NCBI RefSeq assembly: GCF_023278365.1
Contig: NZ_CP075338.1
Coordinates: 2,480,001 to 2,544,000 of the forward strand
Length of the DNA: 64,000 bases
Reading direction: 5' to 3'
Origin: Epilithonimonas zeae
Lineage (GTDB): Bacteria > Bacteroidota > Bacteroidia > Flavobacteriales > Weeksellaceae
Under the pieces are notes generated by a model that saw nothing but the letters and a program-made list of their open reading frames with translations, ran no database searches and was not told the DNA's origin. Positions 43,092-51,064 of the stretch are shown here, piece by piece. The stretch's first letter is position 1, and the number at the start of each line of letters is the position of its first letter. The position numbers and the translations under genes are program-made.

Positions 43092-44087
43092 ATGAAAATC
43101 AACTTTGAACATCACCAAACCGCACATTGCGAAAACGGTGTTGCCTCCAATCTATTACTCAACAAAGGGTTAAAACTTAGTGAACCTATGATTTTCGGAA
43201 TCGGTTCCGGATTGTTTTTCGTGTATTTACCTTTCCTGAAAGTGAATTTTGCGCCGGGATTCAGCTATCGTCCGATGCCGGGAGCGATTTTCAGCAAAGC
43301 CGCAAAAAGACTGGGAATCAAAATCAAAAGACAAAAATTCTCCAATCCAAAAGATGCGCAAACTGCTTTAGAAAAAAATCTGGAACAAAATATCCCGACA
43401 GGTTTACAGGTTGGCGTTTTCAACCTGACTTATTTTCCTGAAGAATATAAATTCCACTTCAATGCTCATAATCTTGTTGTTTACGGCAAAGAAAACGGAA
43501 GATTTTTAATTAGCGACCCTGTAATGGATTTTGCCACTTCCCTTTCCGAAGCCGAACTGGAAAAAGTTCGTTACGCAAAAGGTGCACTTCCACCAAAAGG
43601 TCATATGTATTTCCCGACTTACATTCCGGAAGCGGTCAATCTGGAAGAAGCGATTAAAAAAGGAATTAAAGACACCTGCAAAAATATGTTGGCTCCCGTT
43701 CCGATTATTGGTGTAAAAGCGATGCGTTGGGTGGCAAAAAGCATCCCGAAATGGGCAGAGAAAAAAGGAACGAAAGTGACCAATCATTATCTCGGACAAC
43801 TTATCAGAATGCAGGAAGAAATCGGAACCGGCGGTGGCGGATTCAGATTTATTTATGGTGCTTTTTTACAGGAAGCTGCTGTTATTCTTAAAAATGATGA
43901 ATTGAAAGAATTATCCAAAGAAATTACCGCAATCGGCGACCTTTGGAGAGATTTTGCTGTGGATATTGCGAGAGTTTACAAAAACAGAAATTCGAAAAGT
44001 GATATTTATAATCAGCTTTCAAAATCGATGCTTCATATTGCTGATTTAGAAGAAGCTTTTTACAAAAAACTAAAAAAAGCGATTTAA
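43092..44087 (+). CDS. BtrH-like protein (BtrH N-terminal plus DUF4872-type domain)
   Basis: 331 residues. The N-terminus HQTAHCENGVASNLLLNKG contains the Cys of the papain-like BtrH acyltransferase fold; FNAHNLVVYGKENGRFLISD supplies the His/Asp region. BtrH transfers an acyl group from an ACP to an acceptor in butirosin synthesis. Here it is a good candidate for releasing the aryl-polyene from ACP or forming the ester with dialkylresorcinol. That role is inferred from fold and context. Confidence 0.82.
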   Translation: MKINFEHHQTAHCENGVASNLLLNKGLKLSEPMIFGIGSGLFFVYLPFLKVNFAPGFSYRPMPGAIFSKAAKRLGIKIKRQKFSNPKDAQTALEKNLEQNIPTGLQVGVFNLTYFPEEYKFHFNAHNLVVYGKENGRFLISDPVMDFATSLSEAELEKVRYAKGALPPKGHMYFPTYIPEAVNLEEAIKKGIKDTCKNMLAPVPIIGVKAMRWVAKSIPKWAEKKGTKVTNHYLGQLIRMQEEIGTGGGGFRFIYGAFLQEAAVILKNDELKELSKEITAIGDLWRDFAVDIARVYKNRNSKSDIYNQLSKSMLHIADLEEAFYKKLKKAI

Positions 44088-44108
44088 CCGTCAGTAGATT
44101 AATTTATC

Positions 44109-44116
44109 TAAATTTG
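44109..44116 (+). promoter_or_regulatory. -7 box upstream of the toxin-antitoxin pair
   Basis: TAAATTTG fits TAnnTTTG, 19 nt before the antitoxin ATG. No clear -33 element is seen. Confidence 0.4.
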
Positions 44117-44135
44117 TACTAAAATACAATCACTT

Positions 44136-44345
44136 ATGACAACATTCAGTTTTAAAATAGATTCAAGCGAAAGTAAAAAAATTAAAGCCATTTTAAAAGC
44201 TTTAGGTGTTGCTGATTTAAAAATACAGGAAGACGAAACTCCTTCGAAGGATTTTGCTGAAAAAGTAAAAAGGGCTAGAAAAGCTTATTCAGAGGGAGAT
44301 ATTGTTGCTGTTAACACAAAAAACGTATGGGAAGGTATCAAATAG
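44136..44345 (+). CDS. Antitoxin of a YoeB-type toxin-antitoxin pair
   Basis: 69 residues. The N-terminal strand-helix start (TTFSFKIDSSESKKIKAILKALG) resembles DUF2683-type antitoxins; the C-terminal acidic-to-basic helix (FAEKVKRARKAYSEGD) would wrap the toxin. The 3' end overlaps the toxin start by 19 nt. It probably represses its own promoter with the toxin. Confidence 0.8.
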   Translation: MTTFSFKIDSSESKKIKAILKALGVADLKIQEDETPSKDFAEKVKRARKAYSEGDIVAVNTKNVWEGIK

Positions 44346-44608
44346 TCCGTACAAAAGAAGCGGAAAAAGACCTTTCTAAAATTTTAAAGTCCGGCAATAA
44401 ATCTGACATTAAGAAAGTAGAAATTTTCTTTAAAGAAATAGAAGAGCATCCAAGAACGGGAAATGGAAATCCGGAACATTTAAAGTATTTTGATGGAGAA
44501 ATTTGGAGCAGACGAATCAATAAAAAAGACAGATTTGTTTATGAAATTTATGAAGAAGACAAAAATGTAATCGTAGTAAGTTCTTTGGGACATTACAGCG
44601 ATAATTGA
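44327..44608 (+). CDS. Txe/YoeB-family mRNA interferase toxin
   Basis: 93 residues of the RelE/YoeB fold. Typical stretches are VRTKEAEKDLSKILKSG, EHPRTGNGNPEHLKYFDGEIWSRRINKKDRFVYEI and a terminal SSLGHYSDN (the conserved H-Y). It would cleave mRNA at the ribosome A site. It overlaps the antitoxin gene, and the pair sits between the pigment BtrH and ABC genes as a likely insertion. Confidence 0.92.
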   Translation: MGRYQIVRTKEAEKDLSKILKSGNKSDIKKVEIFFKEIEEHPRTGNGNPEHLKYFDGEIWSRRINKKDRFVYEIYEEDKNVIVVSSLGHYSDN

Positions 44609-44647
44609 TCTCTTCTAAATTAATTCATAAAAAGTCAGAACTACCAA

Positions 44648-45403
44648 ATGTCAAATTTCATCATAGAAATAAAAAATCTTTATAAGAAATATAAAAATGC
44701 AGAAGAATTTTCTGTAAACGATATTTCTTTAAATATATCTAAAAACGAAATCTACGGAATTCTTGGTCCAAACGGAGCTGGAAAAACGACTTTGATTTCG
44801 ATGCTTTCAGGTTTAATCAAACCAACTTCGGGAAGTTTTACCATCAACGGACTTTCGCCTCAGAAAAATAGTACCAAACTGAAACAGATTATTGGCGTTG
44901 TTCCGCAGGAATATGCACTATATCCGACTTTGACAGCCAAAGAAAACCTGATGTTTTTCGGAAGTCTGTATGGTTTAAACCACAAAAAATTGAGAGACAC
45001 CATTGATGAATCTTTAGAATTAATGGGTTTGTCAAAATTTGCGGATAAAAAAGTTGATCAGTTTTCGGGAGGAATGAAACGCCGTTGTAACCTGATTGCC
45101 GGAACGCTTCATAACCCGAAAGTATTGTTTCTGGACGAACCGACTGTTGGCGTTGATGTTCAGTCCAAAAAAGCGATTATCGATTATCTTTTGGATTTAA
45201 ATAGAAAAGGAACCTGCATTATTTACACGTCGCACCATTTGTCGGAAGCGGAAGAATTTTGCACCCAAATAGCGATTATCGACCACGGAAAAATCCACGC
45301 CACCGGAACGCCTGAAGAATTGGTAAAAAGAGTGGCCAATGCAGAAAACCTGGAAGACGTTTTCATATCATTAACCGGAAAAGAACTGAGAGATGTTGTA
45401 TAA
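44648..45403 (+). CDS. ABC transporter ATP-binding protein
   Basis: 251 residues. Walker A lies at 40-48 (GPNGAGKTT), the Q-loop in VVPQEYALYPTLTA, the signature is FSGGMKRR, Walker B is VLFLDEPTVGVD, and the H-loop TSHHLSEAEE. It is an ABC-2-type (multidrug or polyketide) ATPase. Its stop overlaps the permease start by 11 nt. Probably powers export of the pigment or a precursor. Confidence 0.95.
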   Translation: MSNFIIEIKNLYKKYKNAEEFSVNDISLNISKNEIYGILGPNGAGKTTLISMLSGLIKPTSGSFTINGLSPQKNSTKLKQIIGVVPQEYALYPTLTAKENLMFFGSLYGLNHKKLRDTIDESLELMGLSKFADKKVDQFSGGMKRRCNLIAGTLHNPKVLFLDEPTVGVDVQSKKAIIDYLLDLNRKGTCIIYTSHHLSEAEEFCTQIAIIDHGKIHATGTPEELVKRVANAENLEDVFISLTGKELRDVV

Positions 45404-46652
45404 ACTGTGGAGGAGTTTTTTTAAGGAAATCCTTTTACTGAAGCGGGATATCGGAGGAATTGTCATTATATTTTTAATGCCTTTGCTACTGATTATTACT
45501 ATTACCTTGATTCAGGATTCGACGTTCAAAAACCTGGAAGGTTCAAAAATTCCGGTTATCTTCATCGACAACGACCATTCTGAAATTTCAAAAAGAATAG
45601 AATCCGAACTGAAAGCCAGCAAAAGTTTTCAGCTTTTGACGGATTACAACGAAAATTCGGCTAAGGAAGCGGTTTTTTCCGGCGATTATCAGATGGCGAT
45701 TGTGATTCCTCAGAATCTTACGAAAGATATCAATTCAAATATCGATTCAAAAGTTCAGACAATCGTCAGTTCTTTTGGTTTAGAATCGGATTCAACCGCA
45801 ACAAAAGTTGTAGCCTCCAAAGCAAAAGATATTCATCTGTATTTTGACCCTGCAACCAATGCCGGATTCAAAAATTCGGTGATGAATGCCATCAACAAAA
45901 TGGTTTTCGAGATCGAGAATAAAAAAATCTACAAAGCATTCCAAGACCAACTTGGTACAACGGAAGATTTGGATAACAAGAGTTTGATTACTTTTAAAGA
46001 AATTGTTCCCAAATCTGCTTTGGAAGCCAAACCAAACTCAGTGCAACACAATGTTCCAGCTTGGGCGTTGTTTGCAATTTTCTTCATTGTGGTTCCTTTG
46101 TCGATTAATTTAGTTAAAGAAAAAAGTCAGGGAACGAGCGTGAGAGTTCGCGTGAGTCCGACTCCGTATTACATTCATATTTTAGGAAAAACATTTACGT
46201 ATCTGATTATTTGCGTCATCCAGTTTTTACTGATGGTTGCCGTCGGAATATGGCTTTTCCCGTATATGGATTTACCACAATTTGATGTGACAGGGAAAAT
46301 GTTCAATCTTATCATCGTCACTTTGTTTGCTGGATTAGCCGCAATCGGATTTGGAGTTTTATTGGGAACAATTGCTGATACTCAGGAACAATCTGCTCCG
46401 TTTGGTGCAACTTCGGTCGTGGTTTTGGCTGCAGTCGGCGGAATTTGGGTTCCGGTATTTTTAATGCCTGAGTTTATGCAGAAAATTGCCGCATTTTCTC
46501 CTATGAATTGGGGCTTGAATGCGTATTACGATATCATTTTAAGAAACAGCGGAATCGGTGAAATTGCCAAAGAATTGATTTTCTTATTTTTATTTTATGT
46601 AGCAATGGTTGCCATTGCTTTATTTTACGAAAGAAAACAGAATGCTGTTTAA
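45393..46652 (+). CDS. ABC-2 type transporter permease
   Basis: 419 residues. One N-terminal helix (IGGIVIIFLMPLLLIITITLI), a long extracytoplasmic domain of about 180 residues, then five helices including the conserved SPTPYYIHILGKTFTYLIIC and FGVLLGTIADTQEQSAPFGA blocks. It partners the preceding ATPase. The substrate is inferred to be the pigment or an intermediate from location only. Confidence 0.93.
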   Translation: MLYKLWRSFFKEILLLKRDIGGIVIIFLMPLLLIITITLIQDSTFKNLEGSKIPVIFIDNDHSEISKRIESELKASKSFQLLTDYNENSAKEAVFSGDYQMAIVIPQNLTKDINSNIDSKVQTIVSSFGLESDSTATKVVASKAKDIHLYFDPATNAGFKNSVMNAINKMVFEIENKKIYKAFQDQLGTTEDLDNKSLITFKEIVPKSALEAKPNSVQHNVPAWALFAIFFIVVPLSINLVKEKSQGTSVRVRVSPTPYYIHILGKTFTYLIICVIQFLLMVAVGIWLFPYMDLPQFDVTGKMFNLIIVTLFAGLAAIGFGVLLGTIADTQEQSAPFGATSVVVLAAVGGIWVPVFLMPEFMQKIAAFSPMNWGLNAYYDIILRNSGIGEIAKELIFLFLFYVAMVAIALFYERKQNAV

Positions 46653-46758
46653 CCACAAGGAACAATAAGATTTTTCACAAAGAGCACAAATAAATAAGTT
46701 TCTAAAGAATATACATAATTTTTGTGTCCCTTGTGAAATCCTTTGTGCACCTTGTGGT
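46652..46758. repeat. Imperfect long palindrome left of the GxxExxY gene
   Basis: ACCACAAGG (46652-46660) pairs with CCTTGTGGT (46750-46758); nested CACAAAGAGCACAAA and TTTGTGTCCCTTGTG also pair. A similar element lies to the right of the gene (47245-47348). Confidence 0.75.
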
Positions 46759-46795
46759 AAAAATGAACAGTTAAATTTAAACTTTAAAAACACAA

Positions 46796-47182
46796 ATGAA
46801 TATGAATGAAAATGAGATTTCAAAAGTTATATTTGATGCCGGATTAAAAGTTCACCGTCAGCTTGGAGCAGGACTTCTGGAAAGCGCATATGAAGAATGT
46901 CTGTACTTTGAGTTACAGAAATCCGGATTACTGATAGAGAAACAGAAGCCAATGCCATTAATTTATGACGAAATAAAACTTGATATTGGCTATAGGATTG
47001 ATTTATTAGTTGAAAGAAAAGTTGTTGTAGAAATAAAATCCGTTGAAACATTAAATGACATCCATATCGCTCAAATTTTAACTTATTTAAAATTAAGCAA
47101 TTGTAAATTAGGTTTATTGATTAATTTCAACTCAGTTTTATTTAAAAATGGTGTTAAGAGGTTAATTAATGGAACATTATAA
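46796..47182 (+). CDS. GxxExxY protein (PD-(D/E)XK nuclease-like)
   Basis: 128 residues. The name motif is visible as GAGLLESAYEECL. YRIDLLVERKVVVEIKSV supplies the D...E-x-K core of the PD-(D/E)XK fold. These short proteins are widespread and multicopy, and their role is not established. The gene is flanked on both sides by TTTGTG-rich palindromic repeats and interrupts the pigment cluster, so it may be a mobile cassette. The start is the ATG at 46796; MNMNENE allows an ATG at 46802. Confidence 0.9.
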   Translation: MNMNENEISKVIFDAGLKVHRQLGAGLLESAYEECLYFELQKSGLLIEKQKPMPLIYDEIKLDIGYRIDLLVERKVVVEIKSVETLNDIHIAQILTYLKLSNCKLGLLINFNSVLFKNGVKRLINGTL

Positions 47183-47201
47183 ATAAAATTTTAGAATAAT
47201 C

Positions 47202-47348
47202 ATTGTGAACTTTGTGACTCACTTTGTGAACCTTGTAGTTTATTAACCACGAAGAACACAACGGGTTTTCCAGTAAGAACACAAGGAATATAACTAAAAA
47301 TGAGTTTAAAATAGTGACCTTTGTGATAAACTCTGTGCCCTTTGTGGT
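47202..47348. repeat. Palindromic repeats right of the GxxExxY gene
   Basis: 47202-47240 is a half-element (TTGTGAACTTTGTGACTC, then ACTTTGTGAACCTTGTAG). 47245-47348 is a full imperfect palindrome from AACCAC to TTTGTGGT with internal AACACAAGG and ACCTTTGTG. The same vocabulary occurs at 46652-46758. Confidence 0.75.
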
Positions 47349-47362
47349 AAAAAAAGAAAAAA

Positions 47363-47782
47363 ATGCAGTCTAAAGATTTAACTTGTACCGAAGAAGTACG
47401 CGTAAGATTCAATGAAACAGACCCGTTGGGAATTGTTTGGCACGGTCATTATATCGTGTATTTTGAAGACGGAAGGGAAGCTTTCGGAAGACAACACGGT
47501 TTGACTTATCTTGACATTCAGAAAGCGGGATTTGTAACACCTATTGTAAAAAGTACCTGCGAACATTTTCTGCCTTTAAAATACGGAGAAACTTTTAAAA
47601 TTGTAACGACTTTCGTGAATTCAAACTCTGCGAAATTGATTTATAAATACGAGCTTTTTAACGAAGAAAATAAATTGGTCTGTTCAGGAGAAACGATTCA
47701 GGTATTCTTAGATTCAGATAATAATTTATGTTTGTATAATCCTGATTTTTTTCAGGCTTGGAAAGATAAAATGGGATTATAG
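47363..47782 (+). CDS. Acyl-CoA/ACP thioesterase, 4HBT family
   Basis: 139 residues. RVRFNETDPLGIVWHGHYIVYFEDGREAFGR is the 4HBT active-site block (Asp-x-x-G-I-V-x-H-x-x-Y). It probably hydrolyses a thioester, for instance to proofread or release chains in the pigment pathway. It shares one base with the GTG start of the downstream ketosynthase. Confidence 0.88.
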   Translation: MQSKDLTCTEEVRVRFNETDPLGIVWHGHYIVYFEDGREAFGRQHGLTYLDIQKAGFVTPIVKSTCEHFLPLKYGETFKIVTTFVNSNSAKLIYKYELFNEENKLVCSGETIQVFLDSDNNLCLYNPDFFQAWKDKMGL

Positions 47783-48915
47783 TGAGGAAGGAAATTTATA
47801 TTACAGATTACAATTGCGTCACACCTTTAGGCTTTGATGTTTCTTCGAATTGGAATGCTCTTTTGGAGGGAAAATCCGGCGTAGCTTTACATAAAATCAT
47901 AGAAAATCAGGAGCCTTTTTATGCTTCAATGGTTGATTCTGAAAAGTTAAACGAAGAATTCAATAAAAACTTCGACAATCAGAATTTCACACGACTGGAA
48001 AAAATGTTTTTGCTGAGTTTAAAACCTTTAGTTGAAAAACATCAGATTTCAGACGAAACGGCTTTTATTTTATCAACCACAAAAGGAAATATCAGTTTAT
48101 TAAAAAACCAGAAAACTTTACCGGAAGGCGTTTTTCTTTCCAGCTTAGCTCAAAAAATTGCTGACTTCTTCGGATTTAAAATAAAACCGATTGTTGTTTC
48201 CAATGCCTGCGTTTCCGGCGTAATGGCGATTGCTGTTGCGAAGAATATGATTGTGGCAGGAAAATATAAAGATGCTTTTGTCATTGCCGGAGACGAAATT
48301 TCTGAATTTGTAATTTCTGGTTTCAACTCTTTTCAGGCGATCGGAACCGAAATTTGTAAACCCTACGATAAAAACCGTGACGGGATTAACATCGGTGAAG
48401 CAACAGCAGCAGTTTATATCACTTCAGAATTAAATCAAAACGAAAAATTTAGTTTTAAAGTTTTAGGAGATTCAGCAATTAATGATGCGAACCATATTTC
48501 GGGGCCATCAAGGACTGGTGACGGATTATTTGCAAGCATTAAAAATGCAATAACAGAAGCCAAAGTTCCCGTAGGAAAAATAGATTTTATTTCCGCACAC
48601 GGAACGGCAACAATATATAACGACGAAATGGAAGCCATCGCTTTCAACAGAATGGAATTGCAGAATGTCCCTTTGAACAGTATGAAAGGTTATTACGGAC
48701 ACTGTTTGGGTGCTTCGGGATTATTGGAAAACATCATTTCTATGGAATCTGCTTTGAACAATACTTTAATTCCGTCTAAAAACTTTGAAGAAACGGGAAC
48801 TTCCCAACCTTTGAATATTATTAAAGAAAATCAACCTGCGGAAATCAAATATATTTTAAAAACAGCATCAGGTTTTGGCGGGTGTAATGCAGCAATTGTT
48901 TTGGAAAAATGCTAA
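47782..48915 (+). CDS. Beta-ketoacyl-ACP synthase (KAS I/II-like)
   Basis: 377 residues from a GTG that overlaps the thioesterase stop. The catalytic Cys is in [19 protein letters not shown], the first His in [17 protein letters not shown] and the second in [16 protein letters not shown], so the C-H-H triad is complete. It would extend the polyene from ACP-bound chains. Embedded in the pigment operon. Confidence 0.9.
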   Translation: MRKEIYITDYNCVTPLGFDVSSNWNALLEGKSGVALHKIIENQEPFYASMVDSEKLNEEFNKNFDNQNFTRLEKMFLLSLKPLVEKHQISDETAFILSTTKGNISLLKNQKTLPEGVFLSSLAQKIADFFGFKIKPIVVSNACVSGVMAIAVAKNMIVAGKYKDAFVIAGDEISEFVISGFNSFQAIGTEICKPYDKNRDGINIGEATAAVYITSELNQNEKFSFKVLGDSAINDANHISGPSRTGDGLFASIKNAITEAKVPVGKIDFISAHGTATIYNDEMEAIAFNRMELQNVPLNSMKGYYGHCLGASGLLENIISMESALNNTLIPSKNFEETGTSQPLNIIKENQPAEIKYILKTASGFGGCNAAIVLEKC

Positions 48916-48916
48916 A

Positions 48917-49465
48917 ATGAAGACGATGAAGAAAACAGACATCTGCACCATAGAACATTCAAAAATCGTTCTTAACAACGACATTATTTTTGAAACCCCC
49001 ACTGAAAACTTTTCAGACTTTGCTAAAGAAGCTTACAAAAATTTAGAATTAAATTATCCTAAATTTCATAAAATGGATAACTTAAGCAAACTCGCTTTTC
49101 TTGCTTCTGAAATGATTTTGAAAGACGAAGACCACAGCAGAACAGCTTTGGTTTTTGCCAACAGATCATCAAGTTTGGACACTGATTTTAAATATCAGGA
49201 AAGCATTAATTCTCAGGAAAATTATTTTCCGAGTCCCGCGGTTTTTGTCTATACTTTACCGAATATTTGTGTAGGTGAAATCAGCATCAAACACAAACTG
49301 CAGACAGAGAATGCTTTTTTTGTGTTGGACGAATTTGATGAAGAATTTTTAAACAATTACTCGGAACAGATTTTGCAGTCTGGGAAAGCCGAAAAAGTAT
49401 TGTGCGGATGGGTAGAGCTCTATCAGGAAAGTTATAATGCTTTCGTATATTTGCTAAACAAGTAA
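48917..49465 (+). CDS. Small ketosynthase-like protein without active-site residues
   Basis: 182 residues from the ATG at 48917, 2 nt after the upstream stop; the longer frame from 48875 would overlap the KS. It looks like the N-terminal half of a ketosynthase fold ([17 protein letters not shown] and [27 protein letters not shown]) but lacks the Cys and both His. It is recurrent in aryl-polyene clusters, where it is annotated as 3-oxoacyl-ACP synthase. It may be a structural partner of a KS. Function unproven. Confidence 0.7.
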   Translation: MKTMKKTDICTIEHSKIVLNNDIIFETPTENFSDFAKEAYKNLELNYPKFHKMDNLSKLAFLASEMILKDEDHSRTALVFANRSSSLDTDFKYQESINSQENYFPSPAVFVYTLPNICVGEISIKHKLQTENAFFVLDEFDEEFLNNYSEQILQSGKAEKVLCGWVELYQESYNAFVYLLNK

Positions 49466-49526
49466 AAATTAAACTATAATATAAAGTGTATCGGACAAGA
49501 ATTTATACACTGACAAATAAAAAATT

Positions 49527-49784
49527 ATGAGCGACTTAAAATTAGAATTAAAAAACAAAATCGTAGATGTTCTTAACCTGGAAGATGTTGCTGTAGAAGA
49601 CATCAAAGACAACGATCCGCTTTTCGGGGGTGGTCTTGGATTGGATTCTATCGACGCTTTGGAATTAATCGTTCTTCTTGAAAAGGAATACGGAATCAAA
49701 TTATCTGACCCGAAAAAAGGGAAAGAAATCTTCCAATCTATTGAAGTAATGGCGAAATTCATTGAAGAAAATCGTACAAAATAA
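49527..49784 (+). CDS. Acyl carrier protein (first of two)
   Basis: 85 residues. The phosphopantetheine site is GLGLDSIDALELIVLLE, with Ser41. It is a dedicated carrier for polyene synthesis on the pigment enzymes. It is followed by an 8-bp-period palindromic spacer and then a ketosynthase gene. Confidence 0.94.
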   Translation: MSDLKLELKNKIVDVLNLEDVAVEDIKDNDPLFGGGLGLDSIDALELIVLLEKEYGIKLSDPKKGKEIFQSIEVMAKFIEENRTK

Positions 49785-49794
49785 TTTAATATAC

Positions 49795-49848
49795 CAATGC
49801 ATCAATTTAGCAGTCTAGCAATTGGTAAACTGTTATATCGATACAATG
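49795..49848. repeat. Octamer-based imperfect palindrome, copy 1
   Basis: Four left-arm units of 8 nt (CAATGCAT, CAATTTAG, CAGTCTAG, CAAT) meet a mirrored right arm (reverse complement CATTGTAT, CGATATAA, CAGTTTAC, CAA) at the centre CAATTG. The arms differ at regular positions. Related elements lie at 60350-60392 and 61891-61973. Confidence 0.7.
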
Positions 49849-49864
49849 TTACATTTTGTAGAAG

Positions 49865-51064
49865 ATGGGTCAAAAAATTGCCATAACAGGAATGGGCATC
49901 ATCTCCGCGATTGGAAACAATGTGGAGGAAAATTTGAGGTCGCTGACAAATGGAAAACACGGAATTTCAGACATTAGTCTGTTTGAAACGCGCCATTCCG
50001 GAAAAATAAAAACCGGCGAAATCAAATTATCTAATGAAGAATTGGTGCAAAAACTTCAGTTAAATGAAGATAATAATGCGACAAGAACATCTTTATTAGG
50101 AATGATTGCCGCCAAAGAAGCTGTAGAAAGTGCCGGAATTTCCGACATTAATGAGTATAAAACTGGATTCATTTCTTCAACAAGCGTTGCAGGAATGGAT
50201 GTTACCGAAAAATATTTCTACTCTTACGAAGACTTTCCTGAAAAGCAAAAATATATTGACGCACACGATGCCGGAAATTCATCTTTGCTGATTGCGGATT
50301 ATCTGGGTTTGAAAGGTATGGTTTCGACCATCAGTACAGCTTGTTCATCTGCAGCCAATGCTATTATGATGGGCGCAAAATTGATTAAAAGCGGCATTTT
50401 GGATCGCGTAATTGTTGGCGGAACAGATTCTCTTTCAAAATTTACTTTAAATGGTTTCAACACATTGATGATTCTGACGGATTCCTACAACACGCCTTTT
50501 GACAACAATAGAAAAGGTCTGAATCTCGGTGAAGCAGCAGCTTTCATCGTTTTGGAATCTGATGAAATTGTGAAAAAAGAAAACAAAAAAGTTCTGGGCT
50601 ATCTTTCTGGATACGGAAATGCCAACGATGCACATCATCAAACGGCTTCTTCGGAAAACGGACAAGGTGCTTTTTTGGCGATGGGAAAAGCATTGAAAAT
50701 TTCTGGCTTAGATAAAGAAAACATCGATTACATCAACGTCCACGGAACTGCAACTCCGAATAATGATTTGTCAGAAGGTATTGCAATGATCCGAATTTTT
50801 GGAGAAAATAAAGTTCCGGAATTCAGTTCTACTAAAGCTTTTACAGGTCATACTTTGGCTGCAGCGGCGGGAATTGAAGCGGTTTATTCGTTATTGGCCA
50901 TTCAAAACAATCTTATTTTTCCGAATCTGAATTTTAAAAATAAAATGGAAGAATTTGATTTAACGCCTGTGACTGAGCTCAAAGAGAAAAATATTAACCA
51001 CGTTCTTTCCAATTCGTTTGGCTTTGGAGGAAATTGTTCAACCTTAATTTTTTCAAAATCGTGA
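49865..51064 (+). CDS. Beta-ketoacyl-ACP synthase (KAS II-like), catalytic
   Basis: 399 residues. The triad is intact: Cys in STACSSAANAIMMG, His in INVHGTATPNNDLSEG, and His in STKAFTGHTLAAAAG. It shares the TGA with the GTG start of a non-catalytic KS homologue, the arrangement of a ketosynthase/chain-length-factor pair (KS-CLF) as in type II polyketide synthases. Confidence 0.93.
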   Translation: MGQKIAITGMGIISAIGNNVEENLRSLTNGKHGISDISLFETRHSGKIKTGEIKLSNEELVQKLQLNEDNNATRTSLLGMIAAKEAVESAGISDINEYKTGFISSTSVAGMDVTEKYFYSYEDFPEKQKYIDAHDAGNSSLLIADYLGLKGMVSTISTACSSAANAIMMGAKLIKSGILDRVIVGGTDSLSKFTLNGFNTLMILTDSYNTPFDNNRKGLNLGEAAAFIVLESDEIVKKENKKVLGYLSGYGNANDAHHQTASSENGQGAFLAMGKALKISGLDKENIDYINVHGTATPNNDLSEGIAMIRIFGENKVPEFSSTKAFTGHTLAAAAGIEAVYSLLAIQNNLIFPNLNFKNKMEEFDLTPVTELKEKNINHVLSNSFGFGGNCSTLIFSKS

